A stretch of 60,209 bases of DNA from an uncultured Comamonadaceae bacterium (GCA_946482595.1 CAMLSD010000017.1:1-60209), one strand, 5' to 3'; positions 1 through 9,343 are shown, counted from the first letter of the stretch. The notes: generated from the letters alone by a model not told the origin. Translations and numbers: made by a program.

Positions 1-521
1 GGTTCTTCGGGCGCGATGCGATCTCGCTGCTGTTCATCCTGCCGATCGCGCTGCCCGGCATCATCACCGGCATCGCGCTGCGCTCGGCGTATCACGCGTT
101 CGAGATCCCGTTTTCGTTCTGGACCATCGTGATCGGCCACGCGACCTTCTGCGTGGTGGTGGTCTACAACAATGCTGTGGCCCGGTTGCGCCGCACCAGC
201 CCGTCGCTGATCGAGGCCTCGATGGACCTCGGCGCCGATGCCTTCCAGACCGTGCGCCACGTGATCCTGCCGCAACTGGGGTCGGCGCTGCTGGCGGGCG
301 GCCTGCTGGCCTTTGCACTGAGCTTCGACGAGGTCATCGTCACCACCTTCACCGCCGGCCAGCAGACGACGCTGCCGATCTGGATGCTGCAGGAGCTGAT
401 CCGGCCGCGGCAGCGTCCGGTGACCAATGTGGTGGCGGTGATCATCATCGTGCTGACCTTCGTGCCGATCCTTGCGGCCTACTACCTCACCCGCGCCGAC
501 GAACAGCCGGCCGGACGCTGA
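1..521 (+). CDS. ABC transporter permease, PotC/YdcV type (5' partial)
   Basis: This is the C-terminal part of an inner-membrane permease of a spermidine/putrescine-type ABC importer. The reading frame is already open at base 3 and stops at 519-521, so the true start lies before the window. About 172 residues are visible. They form hydrophobic segments (one around [13 protein letters not shown]) and the cytoplasmic EAA loop contacting the ATPase, seen as [13 protein letters not shown] followed by a proline-containing helix. The family fit is PotC/YdcV, the second permease of the importer. The gene ends 23 bases before patD, as in the E. coli ydcSTUV-patD operon, which suggests uptake of a polyamine-like substrate coupled to its oxidation. 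The exact substrate cannot be read from this fragment. Confidence 0.85.
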   Translation, partial: FFGRDAISLLFILPIALPGIITGIALRSAYHAFEIPFSFWTIVIGHATFCVVVVYNNAVARLRRTSPSLIEASMDLGADAFQTVRHVILPQLGSALLAGGLLAFALSFDEVIVTTFTAGQQTTLPIWMLQELIRPRQRPVTNVVAVIIIVLTFVPILAAYYLTRADEQPAGR

Positions 522-544
522 CCTTTCCCCAGGAGACGACCACC

Positions 545-1996
545 ATGGGCACATCCCGAGACACTCCGATGCTGGCCACCGAACTGCTGATCGACGGCCA
601 GTTCGTTGCCGGCGAAGGCGAGGCCGAGCGGGTGCTGAACCCGGCCACCGGCGAGCTGCTGGCCGAGGTGCGCGAGGCCTCGTTCGAGCAGATCAACCGG
701 GCGGTGGCGGCGGCCAACCGGGCCTTCGAGGGCTGGAGCGAAACCACGCCGATGGAGCGTTCGCGCCTGCTGCTGCGGCTGGCTGATGCGATCGAGTCGC
801 GTGCCGAGGCCTTCGCACGGGTCGAATCGCTGAACTGCGGCAAGCCGTATGCCCGGGCGCTGGGTGACGAGATCCCGGCCATCGCCGACTGCTTCCGCTA
901 CTTTGCCGGGGCGGCACGCTGCATGAACGGCACCGTGACCAACGAATACCTGGCCGGTCACACCAGCATGATCCGACGCGACCCGGTGGGTGTGGTCGGC
1001 TCGATCGCGCCATGGAACTACCCGCTCATGATGGCCGCCTGGAAGGCCGCGCCGGCGCTGGCCGCGGGCAACACCGTGGTGCTCAAGCCCAGCGAGCAGA
1101 CGCCGCTGTCGTCGCTGCTGCTGGCACGTGTGGCGGCCGAGATCTTGCCGAAGGGGGTGTTCAACGTGATCTGCGGGCGTGGCGGCACGGTGGGCCAGCC
1201 GCTGGTGGAGCACCCGACCGTGGCGATGGTCTCGCTCACCGGGGATGTCGCCACCGGCAAGAAGATCCTGCAGGCCGCCTCGACCAACCTCAAGCGCACC
1301 CACCTGGAACTCGGCGGCAAGGCGCCGGTGATCGTGTTCGACGATGCCGACGTCGCCGCCGTGGTGGAGGGCATCCGCACCTTCGGCTACTACAACGCGG
1401 GCCAGGACTGCACCGCCGCCTGCCGCCTGTACGTTGGCGCCAAGGTCTATGACAACCTGGTGGCCGATCTGTCGAGCGCTGTGAAGACCATCAAGGTCGG
1501 GCTGCAGGACGAAGAGGGCGTGGAGATCGGCCCGTTGATCAGCGACCGGCAGCGCAACCGGGTGGCCAGTTTTGTCGAACGCGCCCAGATGGCCGGGCAC
1601 ATGGAGGTGACGGCGGGCGGCAAGCTGCGTGCCGGCAGCGGGTTCTTCTACGAACCCACGGTGATCGCGGGGGCCCGGCAGGATGACGAGATCGTGCGCC
1701 GCGAAGTGTTCGGCCCGGTCGTGAGTGTGACCCGCTTCACCGATGCCGAGCAGGCCATCGCCTGGGCCAACGACTCGGACTACGGCCTGGCCTCCAGCGT
1801 CTGGACCCAGGACATCGGCCGTGCGATGCGGGTGGCCAAGAAGCTGCAATACGGCTGCACCTGGATCAACACCCACTTCATGCTGGTCAACGAGATGCCG
1901 CATGGGGGCATGAAGTCCAGCGGCTACGGCAAGGACATGAGCATGTACGCGCTGGAGGACTACACCGTGGCGCGGCACATCATGGCCCGGTTCTGA
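545..1996 (+). CDS. patD: gamma-aminobutyraldehyde dehydrogenase
   Basis: This is an NAD-dependent aldehyde dehydrogenase of 483 residues. It is very close in sequence character to PatD (YdcW), which oxidises 4-aminobutanal to GABA in putrescine breakdown. Visible motifs are the nucleotide-binding stretch [15 protein letters not shown], the active-site glutamate in LELGGKAP (about residue 256), the catalytic cysteine in [10 protein letters not shown] (about residue 290) and the late EVFGPVVSV motif. The ATG at 545 follows a good ribosome site (AGGAGA at 531-536). An in-frame ATG at 569 is an alternative start. The gene sits 23 bases after a polyamine-type ABC permease, which supports the polyamine role. 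Betaine aldehyde dehydrogenase is the main alternative reading. Confidence 0.85.
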   Translation: MGTSRDTPMLATELLIDGQFVAGEGEAERVLNPATGELLAEVREASFEQINRAVAAANRAFEGWSETTPMERSRLLLRLADAIESRAEAFARVESLNCGKPYARALGDEIPAIADCFRYFAGAARCMNGTVTNEYLAGHTSMIRRDPVGVVGSIAPWNYPLMMAAWKAAPALAAGNTVVLKPSEQTPLSSLLLARVAAEILPKGVFNVICGRGGTVGQPLVEHPTVAMVSLTGDVATGKKILQAASTNLKRTHLELGGKAPVIVFDDADVAAVVEGIRTFGYYNAGQDCTAACRLYVGAKVYDNLVADLSSAVKTIKVGLQDEEGVEIGPLISDRQRNRVASFVERAQMAGHMEVTAGGKLRAGSGFFYEPTVIAGARQDDEIVRREVFGPVVSVTRFTDAEQAIAWANDSDYGLASSVWTQDIGRAMRVAKKLQYGCTWINTHFMLVNEMPHGGMKSSGYGKDMSMYALEDYTVARHIMARF

Positions 1997-2043
1997 GGAC
2001 CCCCAGGGCCGGGCTGCGCCCAGCCCGCCCCCCGAGGGGGTCC
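1997..2043 (+). terminator. GC-rich hairpin after patD
   Basis: GGACCCCC at 1997-2004 is perfectly complementary to GGGGGTCC at 2036-2043, and the enclosed bases can fold further (GGGCTG against CAGCCC). The stem begins directly after the patD stop codon. There is no T-tract, so Rho-independent termination would be weak; an mRNA-end stabilising structure is equally possible. Confidence 0.45.
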
Positions 2044-2212
2044 AGGAAGCTTGGGGCGGCCCGGCGCTTCCTTGTGACCCGCCGCGCGGCCTCGGTGGCT
2101 CGGGCGCCACGGACGGCACGACTTGCGTCAAGGTTTTCACGCGGTGCACAAGCTGTGTGTCAGCCGCAGGCGCTACGCTGGTGGGTCGAGTTGTCCGTCG
2201 CGAGTCGTCTGC

Positions 2213-3586
2213 ATGTCCACCGTTGCCACCGAGCCCGATCTGCCCGCCCAGGCGCCGCCACCCGAGCATTTCATCCAGGCGGTGACCGAACTGGGGCAGC
2301 AGCGGCCCGTGGTCACCACCGAGGCGATCTACAACCTGCAGGGCATCAAGGTGCTCGACAAGGGCGTGAAGGTCGACGAGCGGCTGTACGAGCGGCTGAT
2401 CCAGCACCGGCTGCGCACGCCGATCGAATCCTGCGTGGCGTCGGACCCGGCCGTGTCGGGCAAGGTGTTGCGCGAGGCGGCCCAGGCCGTGATGGAGCAG
2501 CACGGTTTTTTCGCCCGGATGGGCGAGGTGCCGCGCACCCGTGAACTGCTGCTGGATGCGATCGAGGCGATCCCGCTGCCGCGTGAGGTCGCTTTCCACC
2601 TCACGCTTGCCAAGACGATCCGGCCCTCGGTGTTCGAACACGGGGTGCAGTCGGCGCTGATGGCCGCCTGGCTGACCCAGGGGCCGGTGGCGTCACGTTT
2701 TGACATGGGCATGGTCGCAGCCGCCGGGCTGCTGCACGACCTGGGCATGCTGCACATCGATCCGATCATGCTGCAGCCCGAGCACGAGATCACTGGCGAG
2801 CACCGCAAGCACCTGTACGCCCACCCGATCACCACCAGCATGCTGGTGCAAAAGCACCATGTGTATCCGAAGGATGTGGTGACGGCGATCCTGGAGCACC
2901 ACGAGCGGCTGGATGGCTCGGGCTACCCGCGCGGGCTGGTGGGCGAGGCGATCAGCCCGTGGGGGCGCATTCTGTCGGTCTGCGAGGTGGCGACTGCGAT
3001 GTTCGGTGGCGGGCGCGACCACCCGGAGCTGCGGATCTCGCTGCTGTTGCGGCTCAACAAGGGCCGCTATGACCCGGAGCTGGTGCAGGCGGTCGAAAGC
3101 CTGCTCAAGCCGGTGGTCGATGCCGAGGCGGCACGGTTGAGCAAGCTGGCCGATCCGGTCTTGCCCTTGCGCTCGCTCGGGGACCTCGTGGCGCAGTGGC
3201 CGCAGGTGATGGCGGCGGTGGTGCAGACCGCGCCGCAGCTGTCGGCCCGCGACCGCGAGATGCTGCAGACCATGGTGCAGCAGTTGCAGTCGCTGGCGCG
3301 CATGATGGCCGCAGCCGGGGTCGATGCGGCTCAGCTCGACTGGCTGGGCGACCCGGACGCGATGGACGACGCCCTGCGTGCCGAGTTGACCCTGATCGCC
3401 CGCGAAGCGGCCTGGCAGCTGCGCACGACCGCGCACCAGATCCGCCGCCGCTGGTCGGCCGGTGTGGCCTATCCGCCGCCGCTGGCGCAATGGTTCGATC
3501 AGGTCGAGGCCACCGCCGGTGCACTGCTGGTGCGGCATCCGGACGCACCGGGCAGCGCCACGGCCGCTCAGATCGGGAAGAAGTAG
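2213..3586 (+). CDS. HD-GYP domain protein (putative cyclic-di-GMP phosphodiesterase)
   Basis: This is a 457-residue protein with a C-terminal HD-GYP domain, a family that hydrolyses the second messenger cyclic di-GMP. The metal-binding signature is visible: FEHGVQSAL, then HDLGMLHID (the HD pair), YAHPITTS, EHHERLDGSGYP (the GYP loop) and a following ISPWGRILSV. The usual HDxGK lysine is replaced by methionine, so activity should not be taken for granted. The first 130 residues carry no recognised receiver or sensor domain. The ATG at 2213 (MSTVATEPD) is preferred; the frame stays open back to 2123 but that extension is arginine-rich and unlike a protein start. The 3' end overlaps the convergent gene by 19 bases. 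Confidence 0.85.
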   Translation: MSTVATEPDLPAQAPPPEHFIQAVTELGQQRPVVTTEAIYNLQGIKVLDKGVKVDERLYERLIQHRLRTPIESCVASDPAVSGKVLREAAQAVMEQHGFFARMGEVPRTRELLLDAIEAIPLPREVAFHLTLAKTIRPSVFEHGVQSALMAAWLTQGPVASRFDMGMVAAAGLLHDLGMLHIDPIMLQPEHEITGEHRKHLYAHPITTSMLVQKHHVYPKDVVTAILEHHERLDGSGYPRGLVGEAISPWGRILSVCEVATAMFGGGRDHPELRISLLLRLNKGRYDPELVQAVESLLKPVVDAEAARLSKLADPVLPLRSLGDLVAQWPQVMAAVVQTAPQLSARDREMLQTMVQQLQSLARMMAAAGVDAAQLDWLGDPDAMDDALRAELTLIAREAAWQLRTTAHQIRRRWSAGVAYPPPLAQWFDQVEATAGALLVRHPDAPGSATAAQIGKK

Positions 3587-5073
3587 TCGGTGACGATCAC
3601 CGCACCGCTGGTGTCGTGGGCCACGCGGCCTTCGAGCTCACCGTAGATCGCGAAGTGGGCGATGGCACCATTGGTGCGGCTGCCCAGGAAGTCGGCCACG
3701 TTGGCATCCACATAGCCGGCCACGTCGGGGTTGTCCTGCAGATAGCGGTTGCCGTCGAACTGGTCGAACAGCGGGCCGGCCGAGCGGCCTTCCCAGACGC
3801 CGTACAGGTTGTAGTGCCAGAACAGCGTGCGGTCGTCCAGGCCGCGCAGGTCTTCCCAGCGCTGGGCGTAGTAGTCGGCGTCGAACCAGTAGTTCGGCGC
3901 CCAGCCCTGGGCGGCGCCAACGTTGTTCCAGTGCGCCAGGGCCTCGGAGAAGTCGAGCGTACCGATCAGCTCGCGGTGGGCGCCCAGGTAGTGCACCGGG
4001 TCGAACAGGAATTCGGGGGTCTGGCCATAGGCGGGCCCGCTCGGGCGCTCGCGTTGCACCAGCGGCACCAGGGCGTCGGTGAACTGCAGGTATTCGACGT
4101 CCAGGAATTCGTCGGCGCCCGACCCGGCGCGGCTGGCGCGCACGCTGCCCTCGGTGCTGCCCGGGCCGAGCGTGAACTCCGCGCGCGGTGCGTCGAACAC
4201 GGCCACGTCCACTCCCGTGCCGCCATTGACACCCTGGGTGGCCGGGCCGGCGGCGGTGAGCACAAAGCGGTCGTGCCCGCCGTGGCCCAAGGCGACACCG
4301 CTGCCATTGCCGCTCAGGGCGAGGGTGTCGTTGCCGGCCTGGGCGGTGGCAAAGAGCTGGCCGACGGTGGCGGTGTCCGGCACCGCCGCGCCACTCAGCG
4401 TGAGCTGGTTGATGACGGCACCGCCACCTGCGGTCTGGGTGGTCTGGGTGAGCGCGCTGACGGTGCCACCGCTGATGCGCAGGTCGCCGAACACCGGGTC
4501 GAGCGCGAGGTTGCCCCCCAGCGTCAGGGTGTTCAACGCGCCGTTGGCGGTATCGGTCAGCGTGAGCGACTGCACGCTGCCGGTCCAGCCTTGCGGCTGG
4601 TAGGTGGCGTCGAGCACGAGGCGGGCGGTGGTCGGCTGGCTGGTCAGGGGGCCGGTGTCCAGCACCTCGATCTCGGTGATGCGGGCGCCGGGACGGTAGT
4701 CGGTGGTCAGCGGCAGGCCGGAAAAGTCGAGCGTACCTCGCACGATCAGGGTCTGGCCGGTCTGGGTGTGTTCGGCGCGGATCTCGCTGAGTTTTGTCCC
4801 GCCTTCACCGATGCTGCCGCCGGGCTGGGGCGTCAGGTGCACGAGCCAGGAGTCGGTGCGCAGGCGCCACACGCCGCCGGGCTCGAAGCTGTCTTCGAGG
4901 ACTTGCTCGGCAATGATCTCGGTCACCACGGCCAGCTCGGTGTCGGCGTAGGTGCCGAGCAGCTCATTGAGGGTGTCACGCACGCTGTCGGTGGCGTGGC
5001 TGCCGCCGGGCACCGGCGGGGTCAGCGAGGGGATCGGGCCGGTCTGGGCAAACGATGCGGTGAGCAGGGCCAT
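3568..5073 (-). CDS. RTX-like repeat protein, probable type I secretion substrate
   Basis: This is a 501-residue protein of uncertain function. The middle holds a degenerate RTX-like nonapeptide region (AGNDTLALSGNGSG, then GHGGHDRFVL, and GGTGVDVAVFD), a calcium-binding style common in type I secreted proteins. The last 150 residues contain three imperfect repeats of about 45 residues. They begin FDPVHYLGA, FDADYYAQR and FDGNRYLQD, and two of them close with a (E)GR turn (VWEGRS, ELEGRV). There is no cleavable N-terminal signal peptide, which fits export through a C-terminal signal; the chain ends in hydrophobic YFFPI. No type I exporter genes are present nearby. Enzyme activity cannot be assigned. 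Confidence 0.75.
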   Translation of the reverse strand: MALLTASFAQTGPIPSLTPPVPGGSHATDSVRDTLNELLGTYADTELAVVTEIIAEQVLEDSFEPGGVWRLRTDSWLVHLTPQPGGSIGEGGTKLSEIRAEHTQTGQTLIVRGTLDFSGLPLTTDYRPGARITEIEVLDTGPLTSQPTTARLVLDATYQPQGWTGSVQSLTLTDTANGALNTLTLGGNLALDPVFGDLRISGGTVSALTQTTQTAGGGAVINQLTLSGAAVPDTATVGQLFATAQAGNDTLALSGNGSGVALGHGGHDRFVLTAAGPATQGVNGGTGVDVAVFDAPRAEFTLGPGSTEGSVRASRAGSGADEFLDVEYLQFTDALVPLVQRERPSGPAYGQTPEFLFDPVHYLGAHRELIGTLDFSEALAHWNNVGAAQGWAPNYWFDADYYAQRWEDLRGLDDRTLFWHYNLYGVWEGRSAGPLFDQFDGNRYLQDNPDVAGYVDANVADFLGSRTNGAIAHFAIYGELEGRVAHDTSGAVIVTDYFFPI

Positions 5074-5225
5074 GGGGTGTTGCAGTGCAGCAAGGGAGTG
5101 AAGCGACGCATTCTGCGCAAGTGCCCCCGTGATGCGACCCCCTCAGGCCGAGGGTTTGTGTTGCTGGATGAAACCAGTGTGAGCAGAGCTTGCGCCGGCG
5201 GCGCTCAGGGAGGGTGCGGTGTGTG

Positions 5226-6158
5226 TCAGAGCACGGAGCGGCGGCCACGCGTGCGCGACTGTTCGCGGGCCACCTCGATGAACTCGGCGGCGGCCGGCTT
5301 GACGCTCAGGCCTCGGCGCCAGACCAGCCCGACATCGACGGTCGGCAGCTCGTCGCGCAGCTGGCGGGCCTCGACGTGTTCGGCGTCGAGCGTCCAGGGA
5401 CGGTAGAGGAAGTCGGGCAGCACCGTGATGCCCGCGCCCACACCCACCAGTGAACGCACCGCCTCCAGCGACGAAGTCTTGAGCATCACGCGCGGCTTGA
5501 GGTGATGGCGGGCCCAGATCGAACGCATCAGGTCCTCGATGCGGTCGGCCTCGAGCACGATGAGGTCGTGGCGCGTGCAGTCTTCGAGCGTGACCTCGTC
5601 GCGCTCGGCCAGCGGGTGGTTCGCGGCCATCCAGACACGGTTGGGCGAGCGGGTCAGGGTTTCGGCCACCAGGGCCTGGGGTTCGCCCAGCGCGTTGGAC
5701 ACCATGATGGCCACATCCAGCTCACCATTGATCAGCAGGTGCTCGAGGAAGGGCGGGGATTCTTCCACCACATGCAGCTGCACCGCCGGGCAGCTGCGCT
5801 GGAAGCGCGTGAGCAGTTCGGACAGGTAGTAACCGGCCACCAGACTGGTCACCCCGACCGACAAGGGGCCGGCGAGCTGGGTGGGCTGGGCGCGGTGCAG
5901 GCGAGTGGCGTCGGCCACAGCCGAGATCACCTTGCGTGCGCTGACCAGGAAGCGGTGTCCGTCAGGTGTCAGCATCATGCCCTTGGGGCTGCGCTCGAAC
6001 AGCGCGAACCCGAGGGTGTCTTCGAGTTCGAGGATGGACTTGGTGATGGCCGACTGGGCGATGCTGAGCATGCGCGAGGCGGCCGCCACCGAGCTGGATT
6101 CGGCCACTGCGATGAAGTAGCGGAATTGCCGCAGCGTGATGTTGCGATGGTTCATCAT
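5226..6158 (-). CDS. LysR-family transcriptional regulator
   Basis: This is a DNA-binding regulator of 310 residues, the usual LysR length. The N-terminal winged helix-turn-helix is clear (LRQFRYFIAVAESSSVAAAS, then SIAQSAITKSILELED), followed by ALFERSPKGMMLTPDG and a periplasmic-binding-like effector domain from about residue 95. The double-methionine start is used; either ATG is possible. The gene stands alone between the RTX-like protein and parB, with about 100 bases on its upstream side, so its target is not evident from context. Confidence 0.9.
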   Translation of the reverse strand: MMNHRNITLRQFRYFIAVAESSSVAAASRMLSIAQSAITKSILELEDTLGFALFERSPKGMMLTPDGHRFLVSARKVISAVADATRLHRAQPTQLAGPLSVGVTSLVAGYYLSELLTRFQRSCPAVQLHVVEESPPFLEHLLINGELDVAIMVSNALGEPQALVAETLTRSPNRVWMAANHPLAERDEVTLEDCTRHDLIVLEADRIEDLMRSIWARHHLKPRVMLKTSSLEAVRSLVGVGAGITVLPDFLYRPWTLDAEHVEARQLRDELPTVDVGLVWRRGLSVKPAAAEFIEVAREQSRTRGRRSVL

Positions 6159-6257
6159 GCGTGCGGCTCCACGGCCTTGGGTGTGGGGCCGTGCAGGCCG
6201 CCCCGCTGGCCCCGTGCCGTCAGGACGTGGCCGCGGGCCCGGGGGGCGGTCGGGCGG

Positions 6258-7172
6258 TCAGCGTTCGGCCAGGCCGAGCTTGTCGAGCAGGCCATTGAGT
6301 TCTTCGAGGGACCCGAAGGCGATCGCGATTTCGCCCTGTTCGCCGCGGCGGGTGCGCTTTTTCACGCGGATCTCGACCTGCGCGGTGAGGTGGTCCGAGA
6401 GTTGTTCTTCGATGCGCACGATGTCGCGCGACTTGTCGCGCCGGTTGCCCGCACGGCTGGGGGCCTGTGGCTGGCTGGCCTGGGTGACGAGCTTTTCGGC
6501 TTCACGCACGCTGAGCTTGCGCGCGACGATCTCGTTGGCGGTGAGGATCTGGCGGGCGGCGTCGAGCGCCAGCAGCGCTCGGGCGTGGCCCATGTCGAGG
6601 TCACCGGCCATCAGCATGTTCTGCACCGGTTCGCTCAGGTTGAGCAGACGCAGCAGGTTGGACGCCGCACTGCGCGAACGGCCGACGGCCTGGGCAGCCT
6701 GCTCATGGGTCAGGCCGAACTCGTTGACCAGGCGTTGCAGGCCCTGGGCTTCTTCGAGCGGGTTGAGGTCCTCGCGCTGGATGTTCTCGATCAGCGCCAT
6801 CGCGGCGGCAGCTTCGTCGGGCACCTCCTTGACGAGCACCGGCACCTCGTCGAGCCCGGCCAGGCGTGCGGCCCGGAAGCGGCGTTCGCCGGCAATGATC
6901 TCGTACTGCGCGGTCGCGCCCGGCGTGCCGGGGCCGAGCGGGCGCACCAGGATGGGCTGCATGATGCCCTGGGCCTTGATGCTTTCGGCCAGCTCGTACA
7001 GCGAGCCTTCGTCCATGCGGGTGCGAGGCTGGTACTTGCCGGCCTGCATCTGCGTGAGCTTCAGGGTGGCGGGTGTGCGCTCGGGTGCCGGTGCCGCGGC
7101 CGTGTCGCTGACCTTGGGGCCCAGCAGGGCTTCGAGTCCGAGGCCGAGGCCCTTGGGTTTTTTGGTGACCAT
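6258..7172 (-). CDS. parB: chromosome partitioning protein ParB
   Basis: ParB is the CTP-dependent DNA clamp that loads at parS, spreads, and with ParA segregates the replication origin. The 304-residue protein starts with the lysine/glycine-rich KKPKGLGLGLEALLG box that contacts ParA. It has the CTP-binding motif GERRFRAARLAG at about residues 94-105, the ENIQREDLNPLEEA region, a helix-turn-helix (THEQAAQAVGRSRSAASN, about residues 156-173) and a C-terminal dimerisation domain. It is the last gene of a minus-strand run that begins with parA, with two enzyme genes between. Three matches to its target parS lie 3-4 kb upstream in rsmG and mnmG. Confidence 0.97.
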   Translation of the reverse strand: MVTKKPKGLGLGLEALLGPKVSDTAAAPAPERTPATLKLTQMQAGKYQPRTRMDEGSLYELAESIKAQGIMQPILVRPLGPGTPGATAQYEIIAGERRFRAARLAGLDEVPVLVKEVPDEAAAAMALIENIQREDLNPLEEAQGLQRLVNEFGLTHEQAAQAVGRSRSAASNLLRLLNLSEPVQNMLMAGDLDMGHARALLALDAARQILTANEIVARKLSVREAEKLVTQASQPQAPSRAGNRRDKSRDIVRIEEQLSDHLTAQVEIRVKKRTRRGEQGEIAIAFGSLEELNGLLDKLGLAER

Positions 7173-7190
7173 GGAAAGTGTCGTCTGTGT

Positions 7191-7730
7191 TCAGGGATGG
7201 GCCGGGGCGCGCAGGGTGTCGAGCAGCGCGCGGCCCTCAGGCCAGTCGCCCAGCCCGGAGCTGGCGTTGATGTGGCCACGCGGCCCCAGGCTCAGCATCC
7301 GGGCGCCCCAGTCGGCGGCCATCTCGGCGGCACGCGACGCCGCACAGTAGGGGTCGTCGGTGCTCAGGACCACGATGGCCGGAAAGGGCAGGCGCTGGCG
7401 AACGATGGGCCGCCATGAGTGCAACTGGGGCGGCATGTCATCGCGTTCGGTGTCGGGCGGTGCGACCAGCAGGGCGCCCCGGACCTGAGCGGTATGGCGA
7501 GAGTGTGCCGCCCATGCGGCCACCAGCTGACAGCCCAGGCTGTGGGCGACCAGCAGGCTGGGCGTGGGGTCGGCCAGCAGGGTCTCGTCCAGGCGGGCCA
7601 TCCAGTCGCCGCGACGGGGCCATTCCCAGTCGTCCTGCTCCACCCTCACGTCACCATGCTGACGCTCCCAATGGCTTTGCCAGTGGTCGGGGTCGGAATT
7701 GAGCCAGCCGGGCAGGAGCAGGGTGCGCAT
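7191..7730 (-). CDS. RBBP9/YdeN-family alpha/beta hydrolase
   Basis: This is a small serine hydrolase of 179 residues. Family landmarks are the opening LLLPGWLNSDPDHWQSHW, the nucleophile elbow VAHSLGC, an acidic region STDDPYC and the histidine loop RGHINASSGLGDW. Physiological substrates of this family are largely unknown. The ATG at 7730 begins exactly at the family start; the open frame upstream of it is a read-through artefact. It lies 18 bases upstream of parB and 34 bases downstream of the GNAT gene, so it is very likely co-transcribed with the partition genes. No functional link with chromosome segregation can be inferred from sequence alone. Confidence 0.88.
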   Translation of the reverse strand: MRTLLLPGWLNSDPDHWQSHWERQHGDVRVEQDDWEWPRRGDWMARLDETLLADPTPSLLVAHSLGCQLVAAWAAHSRHTAQVRGALLVAPPDTERDDMPPQLHSWRPIVRQRLPFPAIVVLSTDDPYCAASRAAEMAADWGARMLSLGPRGHINASSGLGDWPEGRALLDTLRAPAHP

Positions 7731-7764
7731 CGGAGATCGGGCAGAGTGGGTCGGGGTGCCGGCC

Positions 7765-8565
7765 TCAGGCCGAGCCGGGCTCGCGGCTGCGGTAGTGGTA
7801 GGCATAGGCGTCTTGGAAACCCAGGCGATGGTACACGGCACGTGCCGGGTGGTTGTCGTGTTCAACCTGGAGGTAGGCGGCCCGGGCCCCGCGGGCGGCG
7901 GCCTGAGCGAGCAAGGTGGTACACAGGCGGCGGGCCAGTCCGCGCCCGCGGTGGGAAGAGGCGGTGTGGACGTCGTACAGCCCGACCAGGTCGAACTCTT
8001 GTGCGAATTGCGCACAAGCCACGATCTCACCCTGCTCACGGATCACATGACCGTGGTACGGCACCGGCGAGTGGCGCAGGCGTTGGGCGTGGGCCGTCTG
8101 CTGCTCGGGCGGAGAGCCGCGCAGTGTGCCGACCGCTGCGGCGTACTGGTCGCTTGTCACCGCTTCGGGCGTCAGGCCGGGTTCGGGCTGTGCCTGGGGC
8201 AGGCGGGTGGTGAGCATCACGCGGGTGTCGTCGAAGCGCTGCAGCCCCAGGCCGTGGAGCGTGTCGTCGAGGCCGGCGGGGCGGCAGAACGGTGTGATGC
8301 GAAAGATCATCGGCAGGCTGGCGTCGTGGTAAGCCTGCTCGCACAGGGCGATGCGCTCGGACAGCGGCAGGTGACCGTCAGCAACCGGGTTGATGCATCG
8401 AGCGCGCTTGGCCTTGCCCGGACAGGTGCGCACCAGCCAGCCGTCGAGCCAGCGCTGCTGGGTCGGGGCGGAGGCGTTCAGCCCGGCGTCCTCGATGCGG
8501 CGCAGGAGCGTGTCGGGCCAGGGTTCGTGCGAGGGCTGCTCGGGCGGGGCGAGGCGGGACGACAC
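7765..8565 (-). CDS. GNAT-family N-acetyltransferase
   Basis: This is a 266-residue protein with a C-terminal GNAT fold that transfers an acetyl group from acetyl-CoA to an unknown amine. The acetyl-CoA pyrophosphate loop reads SSHRGRGLARRL, preceded by the beta strand VGLYDVHT and followed by the typical VEHDNHPARAVYHRLGF. The N-terminal half (WLVRTCPGKAKRARCINP and the ITPFCRPAGLDDTL stretch) resembles two-lobed GNAT proteins with a degenerate first lobe. It starts 7 bases after the parA stop codon, so the two are almost certainly in one transcript. Confidence 0.88.
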   Translation of the reverse strand: MSSRLAPPEQPSHEPWPDTLLRRIEDAGLNASAPTQQRWLDGWLVRTCPGKAKRARCINPVADGHLPLSERIALCEQAYHDASLPMIFRITPFCRPAGLDDTLHGLGLQRFDDTRVMLTTRLPQAQPEPGLTPEAVTSDQYAAAVGTLRGSPPEQQTAHAQRLRHSPVPYHGHVIREQGEIVACAQFAQEFDLVGLYDVHTASSHRGRGLARRLCTTLLAQAAARGARAAYLQVEHDNHPARAVYHRLGFQDAYAYHYRSREPGSA

Positions 8566-8572
8566 GGCGGCC

Positions 8573-9343
8573 TCAGAGGTTCTGGATGCGGGCCACCATC
8601 TCGCGTGCGAAGTCGATGTAGGACTGGGCCCCCTTGGAGGCCGGGTCGAACACGACGCCGGGTTGGCCGTAGCTGGGCGCTTCCGCCAGGCGCACGTTGC
8701 GCGGGATGACGCTGTTGAAGACCTTGTCGCCGAAATGCTGCTTGAGCTGGTCGCTGACCTGGCCCTGCAGCGTGATGCGTGGATCGAACATCACCCGCAG
8801 CAGGCCGATGATCTTGAGGTCGGGGTTCAGGTTGGCGTGGACCTGCTTGATGGTGTTGACCAGATCGGACAGGCCTTCGAGGGCGAAGTATTCGCACTGC
8901 ATCGGCACGATCACGCCATGGGCGCCGACGAGGCCGTTGAGGGTCAGCATCGACAGCGACGGGGGGCAATCGATCAGCACGAAGTCATAGTCTGAGTCGA
9001 CAGCTTCGAGGGCGGTCTTGAGTCGGCGCTCCCGTCGCTCCTGCGAGACGAGTTCAACTTCCGCCCCGGCCAGCTCGCGGTTGGCGCCGAGCACATCGTA
9101 GCCCCCGAGTTCGGAACGAGCGCGAGACTCAGCGACGGTCGCGCTTTCGAGCAGCACCTCGTAGACCGTGAGCGGCAGCGCTCGCTTGTCCACACCGGAG
9201 CCCATCGTCGCGTTGCCCTGCGGGTCGAGGTCGACCAGGAGGACACGCTGGCCCACACGGGCCAGTCCAGCGGCCAGGTTCACGGCGGTGGTGGTCTTGC
9301 CGACGCCGCCTTTCTGATTCGCGATGCAGAAGATCTTGGCCAT
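8573..9343 (-). CDS. parA: chromosome partitioning ATPase ParA (Soj)
   Basis: This is a deviant Walker-type ATPase of 256 residues that forms the nucleoid-bound gradient pulling ParB-parS complexes apart. The start [18 protein letters not shown] carries the P-loop with its signature lysine, [11 protein letters not shown] holds the Mg-binding aspartate, and [11 protein letters not shown] is the Walker B-like strand. The C-terminal DNA-contact region is complete ([19 protein letters not shown]). It lacks an N-terminal helix-turn-helix, so it is the chromosomal Soj type, not a plasmid type Ia protein. About 256 bases without a gene lie on its upstream side. Confidence 0.97.
   Translation of the reverse strand: MAKIFCIANQKGGVGKTTTAVNLAAGLARVGQRVLLVDLDPQGNATMGSGVDKRALPLTVYEVLLESATVAESRARSELGGYDVLGANRELAGAEVELVSQERRERRLKTALEAVDSDYDFVLIDCPPSLSMLTLNGLVGAHGVIVPMQCEYFALEGLSDLVNTIKQVHANLNPDLKIIGLLRVMFDPRITLQGQVSDQLKQHFGDKVFNSVIPRNVRLAEAPSYGQPGVVFDPASKGAQSYIDFAREMVARIQNL

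Noticed and set aside
482..2641. Long minus-strand open frame (over 700 codons) across patD and the HD-GYP gene
   Set aside because: It is a shadow frame of GC-rich plus-strand genes. The translation is His/Gly/Arg-rich with no family features, while the plus-strand frames encode clear domains.
3196..5406. Long plus-strand open frame opposite the RTX-like protein
   Set aside because: It is antisense to a gene with recognisable repeats and has the low-complexity composition of a GC-driven artefact.
5502..7418. Long plus-strand open frame opposite the LysR gene and parB
   Set aside because: ParB and LysR are unmistakable on the minus strand; this frame is a GC shadow.
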